64,000 nucleotides of DNA, from positions 3,158,001 to 3,222,000 of the forward strand of contig NZ_CP121113.1 in assembly GCF_029581395.1 (NCBI RefSeq), read 5' to 3'. Positions 18,101-25,857 of the stretch are shown piece after piece. The translations under genes were made by a program, and so were the position numbers. A model generated the notes under the pieces. The model searched no databases, was not told the origin of the DNA, and saw only the letters and a program-made list of their open reading frames with translations. Within the stretch, counting starts at the first letter, position 1. Every line of letters begins with the position of its first letter. Origin of the DNA: Roseinatronobacter sp. S2 (GTDB lineage Bacteria; Pseudomonadota; Alphaproteobacteria; Rhodobacterales; Rhodobacteraceae).

Positions 18101-18569
18101 TTCCGACCAACACGCCCGGACTGTGCCACAAACTGCGCTGCAACAGGCACTGGCAGCGCCGATGCCACCCAGCGCGCCCCTGCCCCCCGAACGCGAACTG
18201 CCCGGCCCCACGGGCGAGACGAACCGCTTGCGCCACGCCGCGCGCCTGCCTGTCCTGTGCCTTGGGCCGCAGGACGAACAGGCGCAGGCACAAGCAGGCG
18301 CCGTGCGCGCACTTGGCGGGACTGCCGTTACACTTGCCGGCATCCCCGAAGGGCTGGACACACTGGACGGGTTTTCAGGGGTAATTTTCTGGGGACCGGA
18401 AGAACAGGCACGCGGCATTGCCCTTGCCCTTGCCCAACGCAAAGGCCCAATTGTGCCGCTGATCACGGGCGCGCCGGATGCAGGCTATGTCTTGCTTGAA
18501 CGTCACCTTTGCGTGGACACCACAGCATCGGGGGGCAATGCGCAACTGCTGGCGGAAGTCGGCGCATAG
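15111..18569 (+). CDS. putA: Bifunctional proline dehydrogenase / glutamate-semialdehyde dehydrogenase
   Basis: A 1152-residue enzyme that oxidises proline to glutamate in two steps, using FAD then NAD+. The proline dehydrogenase barrel covers about residues 170-470 (KLSALHPRYELAQADRVMDE, RLVKGAYWDTEIKRAQ). The aldehyde dehydrogenase covers about 540-1000, with Glu772 in IAETGG and catalytic Cys806 in AGQRCSALRC, followed by a C-terminal domain. The N-terminal ribbon-helix-helix repressor of enteric PutA is absent, matching control by PutR. ATG 15111 with GGTGAG upstream is preferred; ATG 15099 is a close alternative. A much longer in-frame reading reaching back over putR is not the gene. Confidence 0.95.
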   Translation: MTTRLRPPAQITEHILRNEAQAVAAARDLAALDDDARAQITADAARLVTDIRTQAAPGLMEVFLAEYGLSTDEGIALMCLAEALLRVPDAATIDDLIEDKIAPSDWGKHLGRSSSSLVNASTWALMLTGRVLDDRSKSAAQVLRGAVKRLGEPVIRTAVGRAMKEMGRQFVLGETIDTAMTRAAKMEARGYSYSYDMLGEAARTMDDAQRYHTAYRSAIRSIGAAATGNDIRTNPGISVKLSALHPRYELAQADRVMDELVPRLRELARLAAALGMGFNIDAEEQDRLALSLDVISEVLQDPALEGWDGFGVVVQAYAPRAADVIDWLHELAQKHDRKLMVRLVKGAYWDTEIKRAQVMGLDGFPVLTQKAAADVNFIACARKLLGMTSRIYPQFATHNAHTVAAVLHLAGDMQISPLDYEFQRLHGMGESLHDLVLTRNSTRCRIYAPVGAHKDLLAYLVRRLLENGANSSFVNQIVDADVPPETVAACPFAALDALPDGRNLKLAVGPELFGTDRRNSCGWDLACQSDLSAIDTARAPHKTQHFRAAPLLAGEMVGGVRYDARNPANPADHLGEVTQAAQADVDTALAAARPWNADVATRAQVLNRAADLYEQHFGTIFAILAREAGKTQLDAVGELREAVDFLRYYALQAQNLTTPARGMFTCISPWNFPLAIFTGQIAGALAAGDSVLAKPAEQTPVIAHYAATLLHEAGVPRDVLQLLPGDGATVGAALTSDARVGGVAFTGSTETALLIRRSMAKHLSPDAPLIAETGGLNAMIVDSTALPEQAVRDILASAFQSAGQRCSALRCLYLQEDIAEDVEKMLFGAMQELRLGDPWHLTTDIGPVIDTDARDQIAAYVAQAATDGRLLHQTQAPADGYFIAPAAVRVRGIQDLTREVFGPVLHIARFRAADLDRVIDDINASGYGLTFGLHTRIDARVQHVVERVCVGNIYVNRNQIGAVVGSQPFGGEGLSGTGPKAGGPHYLHRFARAQVDHSDQHARTVPQTALQQALAAPMPPSAPLPPERELPGPTGETNRLRHAARLPVLCLGPQDEQAQAQAGAVRALGGTAVTLAGIPEGLDTLDGFSGVIFWGPEEQARGIALALAQRKGPIVPLITGAPDAGYVLLERHLCVDTTASGGNAQLLAEVGA

Positions 18570-18580
18570 GCCGAATTAAC

Positions 18581-18619
18581 GCGTGCGGGGTGGATGGATG
18601 CTACCCGCCCCCCGCACGC
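18581..18619. terminator. Hairpin between convergent putA and ispG
   Basis: GCGTGCGGGG (18581-18590) pairs with CCCCGCACGC (18610-18619), a ten-base perfect stem filling the gap between the two stops. Likely serves both genes; U-runs are not clear. Confidence 0.7.
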
Positions 18620-19750
18620 CTATTCTGCGGCCTGCTCGCGCGCTTTCAGGTCGTCCAGTTCGGCTGCGCGGCGTTCCACCTGCTCGACGATATGGTCGAT
18701 CATGTCGGCGTTTGACAGTTTGTGACTTTGTTTGCCCGCCAGATACACCATACCGGACCCTGCCCCGCCGCCGGTAAAGCCGACATCGGTCATCAGCGCT
18801 TCGCCCGGGCCGTTGACGACGCAGCCGATAATCGACAGGCTGATCGGGGTTTTTATATGGGCCAGCCGGTCTTCCAATGCGGAAACGGTCTTGATCACGT
18901 CAAAGCCTTGCCGCGCGCAGGACGGGCAGGAAATAATGCTGACCCCACGGTGACGCAGCCCAAGGGATTTCAGTATTTCATAGCCGATCTTCACCTCTTC
19001 GACCGGATCAGCGGACAGGGACACGCGGATCGTGTCGCCAATACCCATCCAAAGAAGATTGCCCAGCCCGATGGCCGATTTGACCGTGCCTGAAACCAGA
19101 CCGCCCGCTTCGGTGATACCCAGATGGATGGGCGCATCGGTTGCTTCTGCCAGCCCCATATAGGCAGCCGCTGACATGAACACATCTGATGCCTTCACGC
19201 TGATCTTGAAATCATGAAAGTCATTGTCCTGAAGAATACGAATATGCTCCAGCCCGCTTTCGATCATGGCATCGGGGCAAGGCTCGCCATATTTTTCCAG
19301 CAAATGTTTTTCAAGTGATCCGGCATTCACCCCGATGCGGATGGAACAGCCATGATCGCGCGCGGCCTTGATCACATCGCGCACGCGGCTTGCATCGCCA
19401 ATATTGCCGGGATTGATGCGCAGACAGGCAGCGCCCGCTTCGGCAGCTTCAATCCCGCGTTTATAGTGAAAGTGGATATCGGCCACGATGGGCACAGGGC
19501 TTTCGCGCACCACCTCGCGCAGGGCGCGGCTGGCATTGGTATCGGGCACAGAAACCCGCACAATGTCTGCCCCCGCCTCGGCGCAGGCAAGAACCTGCCT
19601 GATGGTGGCGGGCGCATCGCCGGAATCCGTGTTCGTCATGGTCTGGACACTGATCGGGGCACCGCCACCAACCGGCACATTGCCAACCATGATCTGCCGC
19701 GACTTGCGCCGCTCAATGTTACGCCATGGGCGAATATGGTTGTGATCCAT
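18620..19750 (-). CDS. ispG: 4-hydroxy-3-methylbut-2-enyl diphosphate synthase
   Basis: A 376-residue [4Fe-4S] enzyme of the MEP isoprenoid pathway. N-terminal TIM-barrel signatures are [14 protein letters not shown] and [10 protein letters not shown]; iron-sulfur ligands are in [11 protein letters not shown] and [10 protein letters not shown] near the C terminus. Length and layout match flavodoxin/ferredoxin-dependent IspG. The start [15 protein letters not shown] at 19750 is preferred to the longer frame. It follows a rodZ-like gene, the order seen in enterobacteria (rodZ-ispG), though the usual next gene hisS is not here. A 16-base stem hairpin separates the two. Confidence 0.95.
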   Translation of the reverse strand: MDHNHIRPWRNIERRKSRQIMVGNVPVGGGAPISVQTMTNTDSGDAPATIRQVLACAEAGADIVRVSVPDTNASRALREVVRESPVPIVADIHFHYKRGIEAAEAGAACLRINPGNIGDASRVRDVIKAARDHGCSIRIGVNAGSLEKHLLEKYGEPCPDAMIESGLEHIRILQDNDFHDFKISVKASDVFMSAAAYMGLAEATDAPIHLGITEAGGLVSGTVKSAIGLGNLLWMGIGDTIRVSLSADPVEEVKIGYEILKSLGLRHRGVSIISCPSCARQGFDVIKTVSALEDRLAHIKTPISLSIIGCVVNGPGEALMTDVGFTGGGAGSGMVYLAGKQSHKLSNADMIDHIVEQVERRAAELDDLKAREQAAE

Positions 19751-19799
19751 GCGAAGACCGCCCTTTGTCAATAAACATCATATCATAGATAATCCACAT

Positions 19800-19836
19800 G
19801 ATGGCGCGCGGCAACCAGCAGTTGCCGCGCGCCATC
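19800..19836 (-). terminator. Strong hairpin between rodZ-like gene and ispG
   Basis: GATGGCGCGCGGCAAC (19800-19815) and GTTGCCGCGCGCCATC (19821-19836) form a perfect 16-base stem with a five-base loop. On the minus strand it lies 20 bases after the rodZ-like stop. It may stop or attenuate transcription into ispG, or stabilise the 3' end. Confidence 0.75.
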
Positions 19837-19855
19837 AGATCACAAAACCGGGTAT

Positions 19856-21085
19856 TCAGTCTGCGGCTTCCGCGAAATCAATGAAATTTAACAATTCGCT
19901 ATCCCCGCTCAGGTCTGCCGCAGCGAAGCGTTCGGACACTGCATCGGGTGATAGCCTGACCTGATCGACCACTTGTGCGCCGGGCGCTGTCGGCCCGAAG
20001 GGTTGTCCGTCCACAAGCATATAAACAGAACCCGAATTGCCAGCCCGCAGGATTGGCGGTTCTTCGGATTGTGGCACGACATAGCGTTCGCCAGCGTCCA
20101 GAATACGCTCGAACAACACAGTTCCATCGGCCGAGCGCACGCGAATCCAGCTTGGCCGCACGGCCAGAACCTCGACCTGGGGTGGTCCGTCACGGGTGAC
20201 ACGCACCTCGGCGGTATCCAGACCGTCAGTCTGCGGAACAATCCCCCCCGATGCGTCGGCCAAGGCGCGGTCGATCGCGCTGCGCGTCTGGTCCATTCCA
20301 TCGGATGCCGATTCCCCTTCGCGGGGGTTTATGGCCGCAATCGGGCCATCACGCGACACCATAACCGGTTCATCCAACGCTTCGGGGCGATATGCGCGCA
20401 CAACACCCTGTGCATTGGCTACAATCGATTCTTCGCGCCCGATGCGCAGGTCATCTTCGCCAGCATCCGCAATGCGGGGGGATGCGGCACCACTCATGAC
20501 GGGGTCAAGATCTGCCATAACATCTGGGGGTTGATCCGCCGGAACAAGGTTAACGCGCTGAACTTCCTTCAGCACGGTCCACCCGCCATATCCAAGCCCC
20601 ACAATCAGCGCCAGAAGGACAGTAATGGACCCCAAGGCCGCCATATCCAAACGACGCCAGAACGGCTCGGGTTCGGCGGCCAGCCTTGTGCGTGACAACA
20701 GACCGGGCTGGAAATCGCGATTGATCGGCACATTCGGACGTTTGGGCGCCAGCGCCTTTTGCAAATCCGGGCTGATCGAAAAATTCGTCTCGGCGCAGAA
20801 TTTTGCGTAGCACCAATCCGGGTCCATCCCCAGATAGCGCGAATAGGACCGGACATACCCAGCGACGAAGCTCGTTGCCTCGAACGCTGAAAGATCGCCC
20901 GCCTCGATTGCCGAAATATACGTCGCGCGGATGTGCAACTCTCGTTGAACATCCAGCAAGGACTTGCCCATGGTGGCGCGTTCGCCACGCATCAGATCGC
21001 CAAGTCGTACCTCGAAATCATCAAAGCCCACAGCGCCAGACTGTGTTTCAGCCTCAAGCTCGGGTTTGCTGCCAAACCACTTCAT
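19856..21085 (-). CDS. rodZ: RodZ-like cell-shape protein
   Basis: A 409-residue protein. Residues about 23-95 are a cytoplasmic HTH_25-type domain (LGDLMRGERATMGKSLLDVQ, REL..YISAIEAGDLSAF, FVAGYVRSYSRYLGMDPDW). One membrane span lies at about 155-175 (MAALGSITVLLALIVGLGYGG). The periplasmic C-terminal part ends in a DUF4115-type beta domain (about 305-385; VRPSWIRVRSADGTVLFERI, YVVPQSEEPPILRAGNSGSV). This architecture is that of RodZ, which links MreB to the cell-wall elongation machinery. It is longer than E. coli RodZ in the linker. It precedes ispG, as in enterobacteria. Confidence 0.85.
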   Translation of the reverse strand: MKWFGSKPELEAETQSGAVGFDDFEVRLGDLMRGERATMGKSLLDVQRELHIRATYISAIEAGDLSAFEATSFVAGYVRSYSRYLGMDPDWCYAKFCAETNFSISPDLQKALAPKRPNVPINRDFQPGLLSRTRLAAEPEPFWRRLDMAALGSITVLLALIVGLGYGGWTVLKEVQRVNLVPADQPPDVMADLDPVMSGAASPRIADAGEDDLRIGREESIVANAQGVVRAYRPEALDEPVMVSRDGPIAAINPREGESASDGMDQTRSAIDRALADASGGIVPQTDGLDTAEVRVTRDGPPQVEVLAVRPSWIRVRSADGTVLFERILDAGERYVVPQSEEPPILRAGNSGSVYMLVDGQPFGPTAPGAQVVDQVRLSPDAVSERFAAADLSGDSELLNFIDFAEAAD

Positions 21086-21208
21086 TCCCGCCCCTTAACA
21101 CAGATATTGTTGCTCAAATGCCACAAAACCGACACGGATTTCTTCTGATCCATTGACGATTTGTTACAGTATACGGGTTTTCACATCGATTTGAAGCGTT
21201 AAGATTTA

Positions 21209-22432
21209 TCAGGCAGATATTTCGGCACGATTTAGCGCACAATGCGCCCACATTCCGTCCATTGCACGAACAAGGTCATCGATCATGCGCGGCTTGTGCA
21301 CTGGCGACGGGGTGAAGCGCAGGCGTTCCGTTCCGCGCGGCACTGTCGGAAAGTTAATCGGCTGCACATAAATTCCGTGTTGTGACAACAACATATCCGA
21401 TATTGCCTTGCAGTGCACAGGGTGCCCGACATGCACAGGCACGATATGGCTGCCATGGTCAATGATCGGCAGGCCCAGCCCCCGCAGGCGCATTTTCAGA
21501 ATGCGTGCGTTTTCCTGCTGCTTGTCGCGCAAATATTGTGCAGTCTTCAGGTATTCGACAGAGGCAACCGCCCCCGCTGCCACTGCGGGCGGAATCGACG
21601 TCGTGAAAATGAACCCCGGCGCATAGGACCGCACCGCATCGCACATCTTGGCAGAGGCCGCGATATAGCCGCCCATCACGCCATATGCCTTGGCAAGTGT
21701 GCCGTTGATAATGTCGATCCGGTGCATCAGCCCGTCACGTTCACACACGCCCGCACCGCGCGGGCCATACATGCCCACTGCGTGCACCTCGTCGATATAG
21801 GTCAGCGCACCGAATTCATCAGCAAGATGGCAGATTTCCTTGATCGGGCCAAAATCCCCGTCCATCGAATAAATCGATTCGAACGCGATCAGCTTGGGCG
21901 CGGCAGGGTCATCGGCTTCCAGCAACTCGCGCAGATGCGCGACATCGTTGTGACGGAAAATTCGCTTGGCACCACCATTGCGGCGCACCCCTTCGATCAT
22001 GGAGGCGTGGTTCAGCGCGTCAGAATAGATGATCAGGCCGGGAAACAGCTTCGGCAAGGTCGAGAGCGTGGCATCATTGGCGATATACGCCGAGGTAAAC
22101 ACCAGCGCCGCTTCTTTGCCATGCAGATCGGCAAGCGAGGCTTCCAGCCGCTTGTGATATACTGTCGTGCCGGAGATATTCCGCGTGCCACCCGAACCCG
22201 CGCCCGTCGCATCAAGCGCTTCACGCATTGCCTGCAACACAACCGGGTTTTGGCCCATACCCAGATAATCATTGCCACACCAGACAACGATTTCCTGTTG
22301 TTCGCCATCCGGGCGGGTCCACATCGCGTGTGGAAACTGGCCCTGACGGCGTTCGATATCGATGAAAGTCCGGTAGCGACCTTCATCATGAAGCCTTTGA
22401 ATGGCGGTATCGAGCGCGGCGTTGTAGTTCAA
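21209..22432 (-). CDS. hemA: 5-aminolevulinate synthase (TTG start)
   Basis: A 407-residue PLP enzyme condensing glycine and succinyl-CoA to 5-aminolevulinate, the first tetrapyrrole step in alphaproteobacteria. The family signatures [26 protein letters not shown] and [14 protein letters not shown] are present. Translation from TTG 22432 gives 407 residues and puts the lysine of NGTLAKAYG at 248, matching the well-known Rhodobacter enzymes; GGGAGAGGG lies just before the TTG. The upstream in-frame ATG codons (22468, 22462) would add 12 or 10 unmatched residues. An FNR-type box is upstream. Together with cobS/cobT it points to active tetrapyrrole synthesis. Confidence 0.94.
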   Translation of the reverse strand: MNYNAALDTAIQRLHDEGRYRTFIDIERRQGQFPHAMWTRPDGEQQEIVVWCGNDYLGMGQNPVVLQAMREALDATGAGSGGTRNISGTTVYHKRLEASLADLHGKEAALVFTSAYIANDATLSTLPKLFPGLIIYSDALNHASMIEGVRRNGGAKRIFRHNDVAHLRELLEADDPAAPKLIAFESIYSMDGDFGPIKEICHLADEFGALTYIDEVHAVGMYGPRGAGVCERDGLMHRIDIINGTLAKAYGVMGGYIAASAKMCDAVRSYAPGFIFTTSIPPAVAAGAVASVEYLKTAQYLRDKQQENARILKMRLRGLGLPIIDHGSHIVPVHVGHPVHCKAISDMLLSQHGIYVQPINFPTVPRGTERLRFTPSPVHKPRMIDDLVRAMDGMWAHCALNRAEISA

Positions 22433-22539
22433 GACCCTCTCCCTCGCGGCTGCTGGGTACATATTCAATTATATCGATCTGCTGCTATTGATCAACAGTC
22501 CGATCCAATCCCTGATAGGACAGGAACCTGGCGCTGCCT

Positions 22540-22553
22540 TTGACCTAAATCAA
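22540..22553 (-). promoter_or_regulatory. FNR/FnrL-type box upstream of hemA
   Basis: TTGACCTAAATCAA fits TTGA-N6-TCAA, the FNR/FnrL recognition pattern, with one departure from the symmetric TTGAT-N4-ATCAA. It lies 107 bases before the hemA TTG. FnrL control of hemA is known in Rhodobacter. It is also 58 bases past the end of the divergent secreted-protein gene's stop side, so hemA is the natural target. Confidence 0.6.
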
Positions 22554-22610
22554 ACATGCGCTTAGAACAAATCAAAATTGCAGCGACCGATTGTCGCGAA
22601 CGCGCGTGGT

Positions 22611-23027
22611 TTAGCGCGGTGCGATCTCCAGAACAACTTCACAGGCGCGCCCGCCACTGCGCAAGCTGTTGCATTCCGCGATGGCGGCAGCTTTTGCACG
22701 GTCTATATCCGGCAGGTCAGACAGCGCGACCGCAGACTCCGCCGGCATTCCCTGACGTATGAACCCGTCGGCAGGCGCAACGGCCAAGGCCCCGAACCCG
22801 CCTGTCCCTTCGGGCAGGAACAGCGCAAGCGCTTCTTCATTCTGGCCGACAAGGCGCAATGTCGTCAGTTCATCTTCATCAAGGAAGTCATGCACATGCA
22901 GTGTGACCTGCGCATTTGCCAGATCATAGCGTTCTGACATGGTGGGGTTGGCATGGGCCGTGGCAATCGCGCCGCCAACAATGGCTGCGACAAGCGGCAA
23001 CAGGATGCGTGTATTGTGTGGTTTCAT
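22611..23027 (-). CDS. Small secreted hypothetical protein
   Basis: A 138-residue protein with a clear signal peptide (MKPHNTRILLPLVAAIVGGA, then IATAHA before ANPTMSERY). The mature part has a hydrophilic N-terminal half (YDLANAQVTLHVHDFLDEDE) and two cysteines near the end (ECNSLRSGGRACEVVLEIAP) that could form a disulfide. The start at 23027 is chosen because GAGGGA lies five bases upstream and the four extra residues of the longer frame spoil the signal peptide. It ends ahead of the hemA regulatory region on the same strand. Family not recognised. Confidence 0.7.
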   Translation of the reverse strand: MKPHNTRILLPLVAAIVGGAIATAHANPTMSERYDLANAQVTLHVHDFLDEDELTTLRLVGQNEEALALFLPEGTGGFGALAVAPADGFIRQGMPAESAVALSDLPDIDRAKAAAIAECNSLRSGGRACEVVLEIAPR

Positions 23028-23143
23028 GTCGTCCCTCATCCGAATCAGTCAAAACACTACTATGGGTTATAAACCCTCATGCGGGGCTGGACAGCCCGAC
23101 ATGCTTTGATAGGCTACGCATAACCTGTAACCCGGAGAAGATA

Positions 23144-24529
23144 ATGGCACCCGACCTGAACAAGGTTCTGGAACAGATTGACCAGGACCTGCCCAACGCG
23201 CTTGAGCGGCTGCAAGATTTGCTGCGCATCCCGTCCATTTCCACCGACCCCGCCTTCGCGCCCGATGTAGACCGCGCCGCGCAGTGGCTGGTTAACGACC
23301 TGAACACACTTGGCTTTTCTGCCCGAAAGGATGAAACGTCAGGTCATCCGATGGTTATCGCAACAGGCGGGGCAGCAGACGCCGCGCATTTGCTGTTTTA
23401 CGGCCATTATGATGTGCAGCCGGTTGACCCGCTGAACCTGTGGGACCGCGACCCTTTCGATCCGGTGATCGAGGATACACCCAACGGAAAAGTGATCCGC
23501 GGGCGCGGCGCATCGGACGACAAGGGCCAGTTGATGACCTTCGTGGAAGCCTGCCGTGCGTGGCTGAAGGTTCACGGGTCACTTCCCGTGCAACTGACCT
23601 TTTGTCTGGAAGGGGAGGAAGAAAGCGGATCGCCTTCGCTTGTGCCCTATCTGGAAGCGAACCGCGACGCGCTGCGCGCCGATCTGGCGCTGATATGTGA
23701 CACAGGGCTGTTTGATGCACAAACCCCTGCCGTCACAACCATGTTGCGCGGCCTTCTGGGGGAAGAAATCATCATTCACGGCCCCGCGCGTGACTTGCAT
23801 TCGGGGTCATTTGGCGGCGCGGCAATGAACCCCGCGCGCGTTCTGGCCCGCATTCTGGCCGATCTGCACGACGATCAGGGCCGGATTACGGTTCCGGGCT
23901 TTTACGATGATGTTCCCGAACTGCCTGACAATCTGCGGGCGCAATGGGATGGTCTGGGCTTTGACGCGGATGCGTTTCTGGGGTCCGTCGGGCTGAAACA
24001 CCCCGCGGGCGAGGCCGGACGCAGCGCGCTGGAAATGATCTGGTCGCGCCCGACATGCGAAATCAACGGCATGAACGCGGGCTATACCGGGGCGGGGTTC
24101 AAAACCGTGTTGCCTGCGCAGGCTTCGGCCAAGGTCAGCTTCCGTCTGGTGGGGCAGCAAGACCCGCATAAACTGCGTGCAGCCTTCCGTGATTTCGTGC
24201 GCGCCCGCATTCCAGCCGATTGCCGCGTGGAATTTCTGGATCACGGCGCATCGCCCGCATCCGTGATGGAAACCAGCCACCCCGCATTTGAAGCCGCGCG
24301 TGCGGCCCTCACAGATGAATGGCCCAAACCCGCCGCGTTCGTCGGTGCGGGCGGGTCGATTCCGATCGCAGGCTATTTCAAGTCCATCTTGGGTATGGAT
24401 TCCATGCTGATCGGCTTTTCCAAGGATGATGACCAGATACACTCGCCAAATGAAAAGTATGATCTGGACAGCTTTCATCGTGGAATAAGATCATGGGCGC
24501 GCATTATCGATGCGGTTTCAAAGACCTGA
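23144..24529 (+). CDS. M20-family dipeptidase/peptidase
   Basis: A 461-residue zinc metallopeptidase of the M20/M25/M40 superfamily. Metal and catalytic motifs are LLFYGHYDVQPVDP (about residue 85), GRGASDDKGQ, CLEGEEESGSPSL and a C-terminal region IHSPNEKYDLDSFHRG with the last metal ligand. A lid domain (about 200-360) includes DLHSGSFGG. Such enzymes hydrolyse dipeptides or N-acyl amino acids in the cytosol. The start at 23144 has GGAGAAG four bases upstream; the longer frame extends through the divergent gene's promoter and is rejected. Substrate not inferable. Confidence 0.9.
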   Translation: MAPDLNKVLEQIDQDLPNALERLQDLLRIPSISTDPAFAPDVDRAAQWLVNDLNTLGFSARKDETSGHPMVIATGGAADAAHLLFYGHYDVQPVDPLNLWDRDPFDPVIEDTPNGKVIRGRGASDDKGQLMTFVEACRAWLKVHGSLPVQLTFCLEGEEESGSPSLVPYLEANRDALRADLALICDTGLFDAQTPAVTTMLRGLLGEEIIIHGPARDLHSGSFGGAAMNPARVLARILADLHDDQGRITVPGFYDDVPELPDNLRAQWDGLGFDADAFLGSVGLKHPAGEAGRSALEMIWSRPTCEINGMNAGYTGAGFKTVLPAQASAKVSFRLVGQQDPHKLRAAFRDFVRARIPADCRVEFLDHGASPASVMETSHPAFEAARAALTDEWPKPAAFVGAGGSIPIAGYFKSILGMDSMLIGFSKDDDQIHSPNEKYDLDSFHRGIRSWARIIDAVSKT

Positions 24530-24593
24530 AACGCGATCTTGCACCAACAGCGCCCGCGACCGGAAAGCGCGGCGATGTCGGGTTTGTGCAAGC

Positions 24594-24627
24594 GGCGGTC
24601 GGGGGCAGGCCATCGCCCCCCACCGCC
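24594..24627. terminator. Two-part GC hairpin after the M20 gene
   Basis: GGCGGT (24594-24599) pairs with ACCGCC (24622-24627), and inside this GGGGGC (24601-24606) pairs with GCCCCC (24615-24620), with one C/C mismatch between. It lies 65 bases after the M20 stop and 134 bases before cobS. No U-run. The rest of the 231-base gap shows no gene. Confidence 0.5.
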
Positions 24628-24760
24628 GCAGATGCGGGAAGGTTGGGCAATAACAAACATCACGCGCCCCTTCCCCTTGCACCTGCGCGGGATATGTTCC
24701 ACAGACTAAGCAAACGCGCGACTGGCGCATCGACGACACTTTCAGGCGGGAAATGACAGT

Positions 24761-25732
24761 ATGACGGCACCATTGAAACCGACCGAAGAAATCCATGTGC
24801 GGGATGTTTTCGGCATTGACAGTGACATGACGGTCAAGGGCTTTGCCGAGGCAACAGACCGCGTGCCCGCGCTGGACCCGACCTATAAATTCGACCCAGA
24901 CACAACATTGGCCATCCTTGCGGGCTTTGCCTATAACCGCCGCGTCATGGTGCAGGGCTATCACGGCACGGGCAAATCAACCCATATCGAACAAATTGCA
25001 GCGCGGCTGAACTGGCCTGCGGTGCGGGTGAACCTAGACAGCCATATCAGCCGGATCGACCTGATCGGCAAGGACGCGATCAAGCTGAAGGATGGCGTGC
25101 AGGTCACCGAGTTTCAGGAAGGCATCCTGCCTTGGGCATTGCGCAATCCGGTTGCGATTGTGTTTGACGAATACGATGCAGGCCGCCCTGACGTGATGTT
25201 CGTGATCCAGCGCGTGCTGGAACATGATGGCAAGCTGACCCTGCTGGACCAGAATGAAATCATCACCCCGCACCCGTCCTTCCGGTTGTTTGCCACCGCA
25301 AACACCGTGGGGCTGGGCGACACAACGGGTCTGTATCACGGTGTGCAACAGATTAATCAGGCGCAGATGGACCGCTGGTCGCTGGTCGCGACACTGAATT
25401 ATCTAAGCCATGACGCGGAAACAGCCATCGTTCTATCCAAGAACCCGGCCTATAACACGGCCAAGGGGCGTCAGGAAATCAGCCAGATGGTGACGGTCGC
25501 GGACCTGACGCGCACTGCATTCATGAATGGTGACCTGTCGACGGTCATGTCGCCGCGCACCGTTATCAACTGGGCTGAAAATGCGCGCATTTTCCGGTCC
25601 ATCGGGTATGCCTTCAGGCTGTCTTTCCTGAACAAATGCGACGAGCTGGAGCGCCAGACCGTGGCGGAGTTCTACCAGCGCTGCTTTGACGAGGAATTGC
25701 CCGAGTCCGCTGTCAGCATGGCGCTTGGCTAG
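24761..25732 (+). CDS. cobS: Cobaltochelatase subunit CobS
   Basis: A 323-residue AAA+ ATPase of the aerobic cobalamin pathway; with CobT it forms the motor that drives cobalt insertion into hydrogenobyrinic acid diamide by CobN. The Walker A region is [19 protein letters not shown] (about residue 65), Walker B is [19 protein letters not shown], and the arginine-finger region runs through [11 protein letters not shown]. Length is close to the usual 330. Partner cobT is normally immediately adjacent, but here three genes and about 3.1 kb separate them. No riboswitch was seen upstream. Confidence 0.94.
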   Translation: MTAPLKPTEEIHVRDVFGIDSDMTVKGFAEATDRVPALDPTYKFDPDTTLAILAGFAYNRRVMVQGYHGTGKSTHIEQIAARLNWPAVRVNLDSHISRIDLIGKDAIKLKDGVQVTEFQEGILPWALRNPVAIVFDEYDAGRPDVMFVIQRVLEHDGKLTLLDQNEIITPHPSFRLFATANTVGLGDTTGLYHGVQQINQAQMDRWSLVATLNYLSHDAETAIVLSKNPAYNTAKGRQEISQMVTVADLTRTAFMNGDLSTVMSPRTVINWAENARIFRSIGYAFRLSFLNKCDELERQTVAEFYQRCFDEELPESAVSMALG

Positions 25733-25812
25733 TCGTAGCCGTTTGCAGCGGACAAGGCTTGCATGCATCGCGACAGGCATGCAGTAATTCTTTACTTTTT
25801 GCGCATATTCCT

Positions 25813-25845
25813 GTGACTGGCGCCAGCTTTTCGGACGCCAGTCAC
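25813..25845 (+). promoter_or_regulatory. Perfect hairpin directly before the chemoreceptor RBS
   Basis: GTGACTGGCG (25813-25822) and CGCCAGTCAC (25836-25845) form a ten-base perfect inverted repeat with a 13-base loop. The last base touches AAGAGG (25846-25851), the likely ribosome binding site for the GTG at 25858. It may be a cobS 3' hairpin or a translation control element for the chemoreceptor. Confidence 0.6.
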
Positions 25846-25857
25846 AAGAGGCTGAAC

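Noticed and set aside
22488..22495. TTGATCAA palindrome as a second FNR site near hemA
   Set aside because: It lacks the spacer of an FNR box and is only eight bases long.
22916..23143. Upstream extension of the M20 peptidase frame
   Set aside because: It overlaps the signal-peptide end of the divergent small secreted gene and has a non-family sequence; GGAGAAG supports the ATG at 23144.
24530..24760. Cobalamin riboswitch upstream of cobS
   Set aside because: No B12-box-like sequence was seen; the gap shows only a GC hairpin.
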